Shown here: positions 50,902-59,393 of the stretch, piece after piece | How the letters are laid out: each line of letters starts with the position of its first letter | Numbering within the stretch: the stretch's first letter is position 1 | From: Nitrosopumilus sp. | GTDB taxonomy: Archaea; Thermoproteota; Nitrososphaeria; Nitrososphaerales; Nitrosopumilaceae | Assembly (NCBI RefSeq): GCF_025698945.1 | Contig: NZ_JAILWM010000002.1 | Coordinates: 62,001 to 126,000 of the forward strand | DNA: 64,000 nt | Direction of reading: 5' to 3' | The notes under the pieces: generated by a model | The model's input: only the letters and a program-made list of their open reading frames with translations | The model's database searches: none | What the model was told of the DNA's origin: nothing | Translations under genes and position numbers: made by a program

Positions 50902-52344
50902 TTACTTTCGTAAAACAACTTCATAACCAATCTTTGCAGCATTTAATCTAACTTCAATATAGGGATCCTGCTCATAAAGAGATATCAACTCCTCCATACT
51001 ATTCTCAAATTCTTTTTCTAGATTATTCAGATCATCAATTTTATCATCTAGAATTTTCTCCTTTTCATCCTCATAATCTTCTCGAATTTCAGCAATCGTG
51101 ATGCTTAATTCTTCTTTGCTCATTCCAGGGCGTTGAGTATAATCCAAAGTAACTTTCTTTTCTTCAAGTTTTGATTGCACTAGTGCTTCATCATATATTT
51201 TATCATAGAAGTTTTTTATCTCAATTTGCTTGTCTTCATAGTCTCGTCTCATGTCTTGTATTTGCAATGCAACCTCGTCAATTCTTTGGGAATTTTCTTT
51301 ATTTTCGATGCTACTTGCAATATAATCCTCAGGATCGTGAATCTCAGCTAATCCCTGCTCTACCCAGTTATTGGCAGTATCACCTAAAACACAGGAATAT
51401 TTTTTTGTCTCCACCGTAAACACTACGATAAATCCATCATTGCATTTTGTCAACGGGGTAATCTCCTCTCTATCAAAAATATTTTTTGAATCCCCAGTAA
51501 TTTCACCCATTCCATGTCTTATCCACATCTCAGCAGTGGAAACAGACACACAAACATAATCACTTGCATGAAATCTATACACAACTACATTTCCATCTCT
51601 GCATTCGGTATTGGCATTAGTCTTTCCAAGATCCTCCCAAGATACTTTATCATCAGGATTTGCCTGAAGATATGCCGGATTTGTTCTATAATCCTCATAG
51701 TATTCTCTAAGTTTTTCACCAGTAAGTGGTGTATCAATGAACTGACCAGTTTTATCAAATAGAATCTGCTGCGAATAATATGCAAGATTTCGATTAACAT
51801 TAAACTGTGAATTTGCCTCAATTAGTTCAATTCTTTTTGTTTCAGCAGCAGTAAGATATGCTTGAAGTGCATCACGTCTTGAACCGCCATCTGCAAGTAC
51901 TTTCTTTAGGGCATCACGTCCAGCATTAACTTTTTGTTCCTTGAATTCAAACTGATCCCAAAAAACATCCTGAACTTGTGAATCTGAAATCTTATCCACA
52001 AAACGCTCAAAGGAGTTGTATGGTGAATAATACTCCCAAAGTTTTTCCCATTCAGCAAGATCCTGATTCAGTCTTGCTAGAGATTGTGCTCTTTTTGCTT
52101 CTAGTTCCTTTTGTTTTTCTAGAGAATCATAATTTCGCTGCTCAAGTTCTGCAATCCATTTTTTTGTTTGCTCTATCTTTCTTAAAATATCCTGAGCCAC
52201 AGGATTGTTTGCCAAGTCTTCAGAAAGTGTTGTCTGCTCACTTGTTTCCACTGTTTGGGCATGTGCAGTATGAATAATGACTCCAGAAAATAATACAAGT
52301 AACAGTGTAAAAACCAAAAATTTAGGCATCAATGATCGAAGCAA
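50902..52344 (-). CDS. Exported coiled-coil protein with CxDGxxxC repeats
   Basis: This 480-residue protein has a signal peptide (FLVFTLLLVLFSGVIIHTAH). A coiled-coil segment (about 48-90, with AELEQRNYDSLEKQKELEA) comes next. Two copies of a 35-residue module in the middle (CRDGNVVVYRFHASDYVCVS and CNDGFIVVFTVETKKYSCVL) each end in a RHGMGEI/EQGLAEI-type tail. A second coiled coil follows. The module is related to the DGSP-CV module in other exported proteins here. It is probably a surface protein. Confidence 0.8.
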   Translation of the reverse strand: MLRSLMPKFLVFTLLLVLFSGVIIHTAHAQTVETSEQTTLSEDLANNPVAQDILRKIEQTKKWIAELEQRNYDSLEKQKELEAKRAQSLARLNQDLAEWEKLWEYYSPYNSFERFVDKISDSQVQDVFWDQFEFKEQKVNAGRDALKKVLADGGSRRDALQAYLTAAETKRIELIEANSQFNVNRNLAYYSQQILFDKTGQFIDTPLTGEKLREYYEDYRTNPAYLQANPDDKVSWEDLGKTNANTECRDGNVVVYRFHASDYVCVSVSTAEMWIRHGMGEITGDSKNIFDREEITPLTKCNDGFIVVFTVETKKYSCVLGDTANNWVEQGLAEIHDPEDYIASSIENKENSQRIDEVALQIQDMRRDYEDKQIEIKNFYDKIYDEALVQSKLEEKKVTLDYTQRPGMSKEELSITIAEIREDYEDEKEKILDDKIDDLNNLEKEFENSMEELISLYEQDPYIEVRLNAAKIGYEVVLRK

Positions 52345-52438
52345 TTCTTACTACTTGATAAATAATTCGCAGTAATACCATGTATAGATATTAAAGATGT
52401 GGTGACTATACTTGAAATTTAGACACTATTCTTTGAGA

Positions 52439-52513
52439 TTATTCTTCATCAAGTATGGTCCATGACAATCCGTATAGTTGCTCCCAAGATTCAGATTTAT
52501 TTTCATTTGACAT
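52439..52513 (-). CDS. Possible 24-residue peptide
   Basis: A 25-codon ORF encodes MSNENKSESWEQLYGLSWTI plus LDEE. It has an ATG but no strong ribosome site. It lies alone in the 241-bp gap between two exported-protein genes. Coding potential is uncertain. Confidence 0.3.
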   Translation of the reverse strand: MSNENKSESWEQLYGLSWTILDEE

Positions 52514-52585
52514 GTTTAGCATTGGTAAAATTTGCTTAAAACGCTAATGAACAAATGATCCATGCCATAATTTTTTGGTTTGAAG

Positions 52586-53731
52586 TTATATTGCCGTCTT
52601 GGATTTCCCACTTAAAATCAAATGGGATTCGCCTCTGTTAGTTTTGTATCCACCAGATGAGTCACTTGTCTCAAATGCCCTCAAATAGGCAGGATCTATG
52701 CCAGTCTGACCTTCATTTTTGTCATTTTTGAGTTTTCTATTACTTATCAAAAACATCACAATTCCACCAATTACTGCAAAGCCTGCCATTCCATACATTA
52801 CAGTTGCAGGAAACTCATCAGTGTCAGGTTTCTGATTAACTAATGATTTCAAGCTTGTCTCAAACACATCATATCCATCAATTTCATTAGAATCAACATA
52901 TCCTTCAAAGGAAATTGATGCGTCATCACGTGATTCTACAATTTTAATTTTGTATTGCTCATCAAGATTTTTTTCTTCATTCCATAGTCTATCACCACAA
53001 AATCCTACTCCAATACTACACTCACCCATGGTGTAATGTGTAATTACATATTTTCCAGTATACTTGTATTCTACTGCACCAGAAATGATTGCAGTGTTAT
53101 CAAAAAGAGAATGCCATTTAGATAGTTGAAGTTTCTGAATTCCACTTGCATCAATTAATGGAATTTCTAATATTGAGACATCATAGAGTTTTTTTGAAAC
53201 ATCAGGAACCATTACATCTATTGCAGATTTTGGATTATTGATATCAAATGAACCATAATCAGTTTCAAGAATCATTGGTTCCTCAATTGATATTCCACGC
53301 CAATTTGCATCAATAGTTCTTTTTTCAAATGATTCTTTTAGAATATGGTTAGTGATGGTTGGGATTAACTCTACTTTGTATTCAATTACTGCAGAATTCT
53401 CATTTCCTTGCAATTTTGCTTGATAGTTTATCTTAGCATCAGTAACTATTGCATTACTTGGAATTTCTTTTAGGTTTTGATTTAATTGATGTAATAATTT
53501 ATCCATTCCAGGTGTATTACTATCTGCTACAAAAGACACAGCATGTGTTTTTCCTCGTAACAATTCGGAGATTTGACCTCCATTAGGATATTCAATGTAT
53601 ATAATTCTCAAAAACTGGAAAGATGGTTCTACTAATTCATCATCAAAAAAGATGGCAGCATCAAGTTGTGCAGCTGATGCATATGGAATCATCCCAGCAA
53701 ACAAAATAAATACAAAAATGACTTTTTTCAT
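52586..53731 (-). CDS. Exported protein with C-terminal membrane anchor
   Basis: The start is placed at MKKVIFVFILFAGMIPYASA (53731), which gives a clean signal peptide. An upstream extension to 53812 overlaps the divergent gene and is rejected. The 381-residue product has a beta-rich outside domain and a membrane helix near the end (TVMYGMAGFAVIGGIVMFLI), then a basic cytosolic tail. Function unknown. Confidence 0.75.
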   Translation of the reverse strand: MKKVIFVFILFAGMIPYASAAQLDAAIFFDDELVEPSFQFLRIIYIEYPNGGQISELLRGKTHAVSFVADSNTPGMDKLLHQLNQNLKEIPSNAIVTDAKINYQAKLQGNENSAVIEYKVELIPTITNHILKESFEKRTIDANWRGISIEEPMILETDYGSFDINNPKSAIDVMVPDVSKKLYDVSILEIPLIDASGIQKLQLSKWHSLFDNTAIISGAVEYKYTGKYVITHYTMGECSIGVGFCGDRLWNEEKNLDEQYKIKIVESRDDASISFEGYVDSNEIDGYDVFETSLKSLVNQKPDTDEFPATVMYGMAGFAVIGGIVMFLISNRKLKNDKNEGQTGIDPAYLRAFETSDSSGGYKTNRGESHLILSGKSKTAI

Positions 53732-53751
53732 ACATATGTATCCATAGAAAT

Positions 53752-53828
53752 GGATATATTCATTATTATCAAATACATAGAATATGACGGATATATCCAC
53801 AGCCGCAAGCACTTCAATGGATATATTC
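53752..53828. promoter_or_regulatory. Three GGATATAT repeats between divergent genes
   Basis: GGATATATTC (53752-53761), GGATATATCC (53789-53798, a perfect palindrome) and GGATATATTC (53819-53828) are spaced 37 and 30 bp apart. They lie at and just inside the start of the HTH gene (53784) and upstream of the divergent exported-protein gene (53731). Autoregulation by the HTH protein is the simple reading. Confidence 0.45.
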
Positions 53829-54404
53829 AGAGCTGTAGTTGAGCACGGGCCGCTTACACTGTATTCTGCAAATACAAAGACACGAATGTCAATAGGTACA
53901 ATTCACAGACACTTCAAGCAGTTAGAAAAATTAGGAAAAATTCGGGTTTATGATACAAACAAAAAAGGTAGAAAGAAGATAGAATATGGTCCTACAATTT
54001 ACGGGATGGTTAGCTTTTACAAACAAGACAAAGAATTTGCAGAAAAGATTGAAAACTATTATCTATTATGGATTGAAAATAAGGAATTCCAAAAAGAGTT
54101 AGAATCAGAAGGATTTGATGTATCAATTAATAATTTAAAAAAATCAAAACATGTCTTTAGAAAATATATGGATTATTTTAGTGCTGTAGAAGAGCAGATT
54201 GAAAAAATAAAAAACGGTGATGATATCATTTCACGAAATCTTCAAATTATTTTTAGCTCAATGATGCTATCATCTAATCCACATTATGAAAAACTTTGGA
54301 AGGAATTGTATGCAGAACTTCCAGGAATGCAAAAAAGCTTGGAGGATCATATGAATACAATGATAAAATCATATAGAGAGTTTAAAAAATCTCTTAAAAA
54401 ATAA
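53784..54404 (+). CDS. Winged-helix transcription regulator (206 aa)
   Basis: This protein has an N-terminal winged helix at about residues 12-62 (GPLTLYSANTKTRMSIGTIH, HFKQLEKLGKIRVY) with a basic wing (NKKGRKKIEYG). The remaining helical part may form dimers or bind a ligand. It is divergent from an exported-protein gene and convergent with the CPBP-like gene (11-nt overlap). Confidence 0.75.
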   Translation: MTDISTAASTSMDIFRAVVEHGPLTLYSANTKTRMSIGTIHRHFKQLEKLGKIRVYDTNKKGRKKIEYGPTIYGMVSFYKQDKEFAEKIENYYLLWIENKEFQKELESEGFDVSINNLKKSKHVFRKYMDYFSAVEEQIEKIKNGDDIISRNLQIIFSSMMLSSNPHYEKLWKELYAELPGMQKSLEDHMNTMIKSYREFKKSLKK

Positions 54405-55065
54405 TCTCATTTGAAAATGAAAAAAGTATTGCAATAATAATCAGTGTTGTTGGCACAAGATACAAAAATGGATTGATTTTATTTTTCTTGTTTTGATATG
54501 CCAGATATAATATAATGCCTATAGAAATTGCCATGATTATATTTAGAACATCATTTACATCATTAATCACACTACACTGACGCAATCCCAACATACAATA
54601 AAACATCAAAAATGAAAAATTCCATATGGAATGAAACAAAATTGCAAACCATCCTTTTTTGCTAATCCATGTACGTACACTAAAAAAAATATGAGGAATG
54701 GTTAGTAAAAATCCCCCATATGCAAGAGTTTCAAATGAGAAAACACCTGAGCTAAAAAGATGAGTAACAGACCAAACAACTCCAGTTCCCAAAAGGATCA
54801 GTGGATTTCCAGTCAAATAATACGGAATGCCAAAGAATACAGATTCCTCCAGCAATCCCGAGCTTAGTGCAAGTGAGATTGAGACTGGAAATGAAGGTAT
54901 TTCATAATCTGAAATTACACTAGTTGCAAAAAAAGAGCCCAAATACATCAGAATCAGGCTTAATCCATGATAGAATAGACCCATTTTGAAGAGATAAAAC
55001 ACATTTGTTTTTTGGAATGGTTTTAGCCATGATCGGGGATTAAGATCATGAATTTCTGGAATCAT
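54394..55065 (-). CDS. CPBP-family intramembrane protein
   Basis: This 223-residue protein has about seven membrane helices. It has the CPBP/CAAX-protease pattern: GLLEESVFFGIPYYL (motif 1, with EE), VVWSVTHLF (motif 2 His) and FHSIWNFSF (motif 3, HxxxN). The Arg usual after the EE pair is Phe here. CPBP proteins are membrane proteases or related proteins. It follows the membrane-anchored HTH gene by 49 nt on the same strand and is probably co-transcribed with it. Confidence 0.75.
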   Translation of the reverse strand: MIPEIHDLNPRSWLKPFQKTNVFYLFKMGLFYHGLSLILMYLGSFFATSVISDYEIPSFPVSISLALSSGLLEESVFFGIPYYLTGNPLILLGTGVVWSVTHLFSSGVFSFETLAYGGFLLTIPHIFFSVRTWISKKGWFAILFHSIWNFSFLMFYCMLGLRQCSVINDVNDVLNIIMAISIGIILYLAYQNKKNKINPFLYLVPTTLIIIAILFSFSNEIIF

Positions 55066-55114
55066 TAAATTTGGATTGAATTTCTACAATAAATCCGCTC
55101 TTAATTACACTTGA

Positions 55115-55912
55115 TTAAGCATTGGATATATTTTCAAATGAATCTTCAGAGATATTTTTCTGAAATGTACCAATGACTCTGTTAAAAACAACAAATGAAA
55201 TTGCAGCACCAATTCCTGCAAGAGCAATCATTGTAATGGTGAAATCAGCTCCTGTGAAATCAAGAATACTAGAGTATGGATCAAGATAAGGAGTTCCAGA
55301 ACCTGCAGCAGGATTTGAAACTACTGAATCGACTTTAGTTTTTGCCATATACAATGACTCATCTATTGTATTGACTAGTCCGGTTCCAGAAATTTTTACA
55401 GGTAAAGCAAATTCAGAATACCAATTCTTAATTGGATCAAGAAGACGGCTTTCAGCTGAAACCATTACCAATGATAAGGCAGTTATTGTTGAAACTAGTC
55501 CCATTCCAAAGAATTTTGAAATTGAATTAAAGGAGCGTACAAGAAGTTTGCTTTGCTTTGTTTTTTCAGTAATCTTGGAAGGAGTAATTATTATCGCAAG
55601 TTTTGATGCTTTGTAATAGTTCATGTCTCGTGCTTTGGAATTTTTTTCAGTTTTTGAAATTTTGATTAAATCAATATGTTGCATTTTATCCAAATAGTAT
55701 TTTACAAGTTGTAGTGACATGCCAGTTTGTTGAGCAATTTCATTTGCAGTCATCTCACTGTGAAACAATAAATTCAAAATTTCAATACTTGAATCATTAG
55801 AGATAATCTTTGCAAGAACTTTTAGCTTATCATCATCAATTGAGAAAACATTTACAGCATTGACTGTATCTAAAGTTTCATCATTCATAGATGCTATATT
55901 ATACGGCATCAT
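55115..55912 (-). CDS. Membrane-anchored ArsR-like HTH regulator
   Basis: This 265-residue protein (or 257 from the Met at residue 9) has an ArsR/MarR-like HTH at about 30-85 (NDSSIEILNLLFHSEMTANE, IAQQTGMSLQLVKYYLDKMQ) and a membrane helix at about 130-150. An outer loop ends NPAAGSGTPYLDP. A second helix (ITMIALAGIGAAISFVVF) and a short cytosolic tail follow. The divergent exported protein shares the NPxxGSGTP plus helix arrangement. A one-component membrane sensor-regulator is likely. Confidence 0.75.
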   Translation of the reverse strand: MMPYNIASMNDETLDTVNAVNVFSIDDDKLKVLAKIISNDSSIEILNLLFHSEMTANEIAQQTGMSLQLVKYYLDKMQHIDLIKISKTEKNSKARDMNYYKASKLAIIITPSKITEKTKQSKLLVRSFNSISKFFGMGLVSTITALSLVMVSAESRLLDPIKNWYSEFALPVKISGTGLVNTIDESLYMAKTKVDSVVSNPAAGSGTPYLDPYSSILDFTGADFTITMIALAGIGAAISFVVFNRVIGTFQKNISEDSFENISNA

Positions 55913-55980
55913 AGTATGTAAGGATTAGTAAAATAATAATTTCATCAAACCCTTTATGCAATTTTCACGTATTGTATTCA

Positions 55981-56292
55981 ATGAGTGAAAAGAAAACAAT
56001 CATCGCAGCAGGAGTAATCTTGAGTATTTTGATAGTACCTTCTGCCAGCCTTGCATCGGCACAGTATGTTCCACATGATGGAAAAACTGGGCTTGATGAC
56101 CTAATGAGACTCTCAGAAGAGAGAGTCCGAATAGCAAATGAGAATCCCCATACAGGCTCTGGAACACCAATGTTTGCAGTAGATGGAGTTCTGGGAGCTC
56201 TACTCTTGTCAACAGGAGTATTTGGGGGAATTGCCTCAGCATTCTTTGTAAAGGGTCGCAAGGGAAAATATGCTGCAATGGGAAGAGGATAG
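55981..56292 (+). CDS. Small exported/membrane protein with GSGTP motif
   Basis: From ATG at 55981 this is a 103-residue protein with a signal helix (IIAAGVILSILIVPSASLAS) and a short outer segment. NPHTGSGTP (about 56-64), a membrane helix (GVLGALLLSTGVFGGIASAF) and a basic tail (KGRKGK) follow. The layout resembles a C-terminal sorting signal or a twin of the HTH regulator's sensor part. It is divergent from that regulator, with 68 nt between starts. Confidence 0.75.
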   Translation: MSEKKTIIAAGVILSILIVPSASLASAQYVPHDGKTGLDDLMRLSEERVRIANENPHTGSGTPMFAVDGVLGALLLSTGVFGGIASAFFVKGRKGKYAAMGRG

Positions 56293-56407
56293 AATATTCT
56301 CTTTTCATTTTTATTTACAATCCAAAAATTTATTTTTAATATTTCAACATCATGGCATACCACAAGTTTGAGGGTACCAAGAAATAACTCCAAAACAATT
56401 CAGAATT

Positions 56408-56560
56408 ATGCATACTGCAAGTAAGTTCAAGTACGTCCAAATGTCAAATTCAGTTAAAGGAGAGCACCTACACTCTCCTCTAACTGAAAATAAAATTAAT
56501 CCTGATTTGATGGGACTCTCATGTATATTTTCAATTAATTCCTTGGATGATTATGCTTAA
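56408..56560 (+). other. Strong stem-loop inside a possible 50-codon ORF
   Basis: TTCAGTTA and AGGAGAG (56449-56464) pair with CTCTCCT and TAACTGAA (56473-56488), giving 15 pairs with one mismatch and an 8-nt loop. The stem lies in an ORF (56408-56560) whose last codons overlap the start of the next gene by 14 nt. The ORF product is not like any known protein. The hairpin could be a terminator, attenuator or operator. Confidence 0.45.
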
Positions 56561-57227
56561 TCAATTAAAAAAAGATGAATCAGTAATGATTTATGATAAT
56601 CTAAAAGAAATGAAAAAAGACATTCCATCTAATGTTTCTAAAATAAAATCAAATATTTTGGCACCTACACATAGACTGGTAAAACCAATTGACTTTGCAA
56701 TAATCAGCATAATCATTTTCTTGGCATTAGCAGTAATGTTTGTACCATCAGTATTTGGTTATTCTCAAGATGAAATTGACAGAAACGGGATTAAAAAAAT
56801 CACAGCAAATAACTTGGGTCAGGATACAACCAGAGTGACATTTGACTTTTGTCATAACAAGTATAGTATGAACTCTGTTGGAGCACTTGTAACATCAAAT
56901 CTAGATAGTGTTCCAGTACCAATAGATGTAGGCAATATCAAATACAAACAATGTGTTACATATGGAACAAGGATCCTGTCTGACTCCAATTCGATAAAAG
57001 TGACATTGTTCAAACATGTTGAAATTGACTCGCTTGTATTATCATTTAACCAAAAAATTCATGACTTGAATAATAAATTAGCTCAAACCCAACAAAAAAT
57101 CACATCATATGACAAGCTAGGTAAATCAACAGATGCTCTAATCAAAAATGCAAATTTGTTAGAAAAACAGATAAAATCTGCACAAATCAGTCTTAAAATG
57201 CTGATTATGATGAAGAATAGTCAATGA
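56547..57227 (+). CDS. Membrane-anchored protein with C-terminal coiled coil
   Basis: This 226-residue protein has a cytosolic N-terminus and a membrane helix at about 52-72 (FAIISIIIFLALAVMFVPSV). A beta-rich outer domain follows with two cysteines (FCHNKY, KQCVTY), and then a C-terminal coiled coil (FNQKIHDLNNKLAQTQQKIT). The start could be a later Met such as MIYDN. Function unknown. Confidence 0.7.
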   Translation: MIMLNQLKKDESVMIYDNLKEMKKDIPSNVSKIKSNILAPTHRLVKPIDFAIISIIIFLALAVMFVPSVFGYSQDEIDRNGIKKITANNLGQDTTRVTFDFCHNKYSMNSVGALVTSNLDSVPVPIDVGNIKYKQCVTYGTRILSDSNSIKVTLFKHVEIDSLVLSFNQKIHDLNNKLAQTQQKITSYDKLGKSTDALIKNANLLEKQIKSAQISLKMLIMMKNSQ

Positions 57228-57265
57228 CTATGATGTTTTTATTTTAAAAAACATAATAAAAAACA

Positions 57266-57439
57266 CTATACAGGTTCAGATAATTTTTTGATATGACTAG
57301 TACTATTTTGTACTGCCAAATTTACAGCTCTTTGAATGTCAGCCTTGTATGCTTCAATATTTTTAACATCTTTTTTCATTACCTCACATTCTTCTACTAT
57401 TGGCAGGACTTGGAAATTCTTAAACTGCTCATACGTCAT
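57266..57439 (-). CDS. 57-residue helical protein
   Basis: The ORF encodes MTYEQFKNFQVLPIVEECEV and 37 more residues, all predicted helical with alternating charge. It starts with ATG and is separated from its neighbours by more than 38 nt on each side. No motif is recognised. Confidence 0.55.
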   Translation of the reverse strand: MTYEQFKNFQVLPIVEECEVMKKDVKNIEAYKADIQRAVNLAVQNSTSHIKKLSEPV

Positions 57440-57574
57440 GATGCATGAATAATATTTTGTTTCGTCCTTGAACCTATATTTTATTTTAAATGCCAGATTA
57501 GTATTAGATGAAAATTGAACTATTTAACAGAATTATAAAAAATGATAATTTGCGATCAATGTGACAATTTTTAT

Positions 57575-57640
57575 TTATTTAAAAACAAAACGTTTGGGCA
57601 TTAATGCAATTCCAATTATTATCAAAAGCCTATCTTTCAT
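57575..57640 (-). pseudogene. Remnant start of an MKTR-family exported gene
   Basis: A 22-codon ORF encodes MKDRLLIIIGIALMPKRFVF plus K. The first 13 residues match the signal helix start of the MKTR family, but the extracellular part is missing. It overlaps the stop of the 310-residue family member by 4 nt, so it lies where the next gene of a tandem chain would be. Confidence 0.55.
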
Positions 57641-58569
57641 TTTCTTCTCCAAGTGTAGATAAAAGCCCCAGTAGCACAGATTAGTATTAATGCAGATAGG
57701 ATTAGAAATATCGGAATATGATTATTACAATCATCAATTGCATAATCTAAAATGTAGTAGACCCTGCAATCATTTTCAATTTTTACGCAAACACCGTCTT
57801 TGAGAATTACATCATCACTCTCACAAAGTGCCTTTGCTTGTTCTGATTTTTCTTCAGAAAGTGGTTGAGAGTAGACTGTTCTATCCAAACTTACTCCGCT
57901 GTTTGTTCTTGTATCCCATTTACAGGTATCAAGATCTATCAAGTGAGTGTCGTTGAGAAATCTTAATTGTCCAACATAGTCAAGTGGTCCATGTCTTTCA
58001 CAATGCTTTAAGATAAATTCCAATCTTTGAGGATCGTCAGGATTTGACAAGCTGATGTCTCTTAGGGGATTTGCCAGAGGCTCATCATAACAGTTGTATT
58101 TCCAATCAGTAGGGATTTGATTTTTCACTGCTTCCCTGCAGTCAAAACTAGGATTTGCAGCATCTAGGGATTTTGGAGGAAACCACTTGTCACACATTGA
58201 GTCATTTCGATAATCCTCCAAGCTTGAAATTCTATAGTCGTCTTTCCACTGCAGCATTCTGTAATGAGTCTGACCTTTCCAATCAAAGGCAGTGCATATT
58301 ATTGTTGGATGATCATAGCCTTCATCGTTGTTTGACCAATTTCTATCAGTTTGAGTCCATCCCTTGTAGTTTGTATCAATGTTTCCATAGATTGAATCCA
58401 TGATTAACTCCTCTGTTAGAGGAACATGGGATACACGGAAGCTATCAAAGCATGGTTGCGGAAGAATCGTTGCAGTACATCCTGCATGGGCATATTGTGT
58501 ATCAGAACTATTCGCAATAACAAAAGACAGTGCAAGGATTCCAGATATTATCAAAAACCTAGTTCTCAT
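57637..58569 (-). CDS. Exported MRTR-family protein with C-terminal anchor
   Basis: This 310-residue protein starts MRTRFLIISGILALSFVIAN and has an outer domain with many cysteines (CTATILPQPC, CDKWFPPK, CVKIENDCRVYYI). A C-terminal membrane helix (IPIFLILSALILICATGAFI) and a basic end follow. The cysteine count suggests disulfide bonding. It is preceded by the palindromic block at 58595-58643. Confidence 0.75.
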   Translation of the reverse strand: MRTRFLIISGILALSFVIANSSDTQYAHAGCTATILPQPCFDSFRVSHVPLTEELIMDSIYGNIDTNYKGWTQTDRNWSNNDEGYDHPTIICTAFDWKGQTHYRMLQWKDDYRISSLEDYRNDSMCDKWFPPKSLDAANPSFDCREAVKNQIPTDWKYNCYDEPLANPLRDISLSNPDDPQRLEFILKHCERHGPLDYVGQLRFLNDTHLIDLDTCKWDTRTNSGVSLDRTVYSQPLSEEKSEQAKALCESDDVILKDGVCVKIENDCRVYYILDYAIDDCNNHIPIFLILSALILICATGAFIYTWRRK

Positions 58570-58594
58570 TTTCTATTCCTCTTGTTCACTAAAC

Positions 58595-58643
58595 ATTTCA
58601 TACTGTATGAAATCCATAATTAATCATTGAAAAGTTCTTCTGA
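58595..58643 (-). promoter_or_regulatory. Shared palindromic regulatory block, copy 2
   Basis: ATTTCATAC-T-GTATGAAAT (58595-58613) is a perfect 9-bp inverted repeat around one base. The next 30 bases repeat the sequence at 50498-50528 with few changes. Here the embedded ATG leads only to an 11-codon ORF, and the true gene starts 26 nt further on at 58569. This supports either a conserved regulator site or a copied gene start. Confidence 0.6.
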
Positions 58644-58767
58644 TGTTTTATGTTTGAATTGTTTTCTTTATTTTTATTTTTAAAATGATGAGAAACAGAG
58701 TTGAGAATAGAATTATTTTTTGAATCACACAATGTAGAAAAATAAGAAGAAAGGAGTTCAGATAATA

Positions 58768-59130
58768 CTAAGCTCTTCTTTTTCTAACTGTTCGTCTTGC
58801 TGCTTTGCCATATGCTGCTTTTGTAATGGCTTTGCCTTTCTTGGCAGGTTTCTTGGATAATTTTCTTGGACCTTTACCACTTAGGGTAACTGTTCGTCTT
58901 GCTGCTCTGCCATATGCTGCTTTTGTAACGGCTTTGCCTTTCTTGGCAGCAACGGTTCTTCTTGGCTTTGGTTTATTTTTTGATGTTTTGACAGTTCTCT
59001 TAGCAGCACGCTTCCATGCGGGTTTTGCCCCACTAGTTGTTTTAGTTGTCTTCTTTGCAGTTCTAGTTGCTTTCTTTGCAGTTCTAGTTGCAGCTTTCTT
59101 GACTTTTTTCTTTATTTTTTTAATTGCCAA
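58768..59130 (-). CDS. Lysine/arginine/alanine-rich histone H1-like protein
   Basis: This 120-residue protein has a lysine-rich start (MAIKKIKKKVKKAATRTAKK) and two copies of a module KKGKA(V/I)TKAAYG(R/K)AARRTV at about 64-82 and 97-115. It is very basic with no cysteine. It is probably a DNA-condensing or RNA-binding protein and resembles, but does not copy, the one at 6962. Confidence 0.7.
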   Translation of the reverse strand: MAIKKIKKKVKKAATRTAKKATRTAKKTTKTTSGAKPAWKRAAKRTVKTSKNKPKPRRTVAAKKGKAVTKAAYGRAARRTVTLSGKGPRKLSKKPAKKGKAITKAAYGKAARRTVRKRRA

Positions 59131-59253
59131 TATGAGATATTATTTCTGATATGCTTTAAGTTAGGACTAATAAATAAAATTGAGGATTTGTAAATAAAAT
59201 GAACCCAGATCAATTCTATTTTGTAACGTTTCTGAAATTTACTTGTTATTTTC

Positions 59254-59370
59254 CTATAATATCAACGATAACACCACTATAGAAACAGCTGCAATAACAT
59301 AGAATCCATAAAACGCCTTTTTGTGGCGAGGTATTGCAAGTTTTACTTTTTGTTTTAGTACTAAATTCAT
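59254..59370 (-). CDS. 38-residue membrane microprotein
   Basis: The ORF encodes a basic N-terminus (MNLVLKQKVKLAIPRHKK) and one membrane helix (AFYGFYVIAAVSIVVLSLIL). It is divergent from the second structured leader, with 23 nt between its start and the leader. A matching gene is not seen beside the first leader copy. Confidence 0.55.
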   Translation of the reverse strand: MNLVLKQKVKLAIPRHKKAFYGFYVIAAVSIVVLSLIL

Positions 59371-59393
59371 GATATTATCTCCATTAGTGTAAA

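Noticed and set aside
52586-53812. Longer start for the exported protein up to 53812
   Set aside because: It would place 27 residues before a perfect signal peptide and overlap the start of the divergent regulator.
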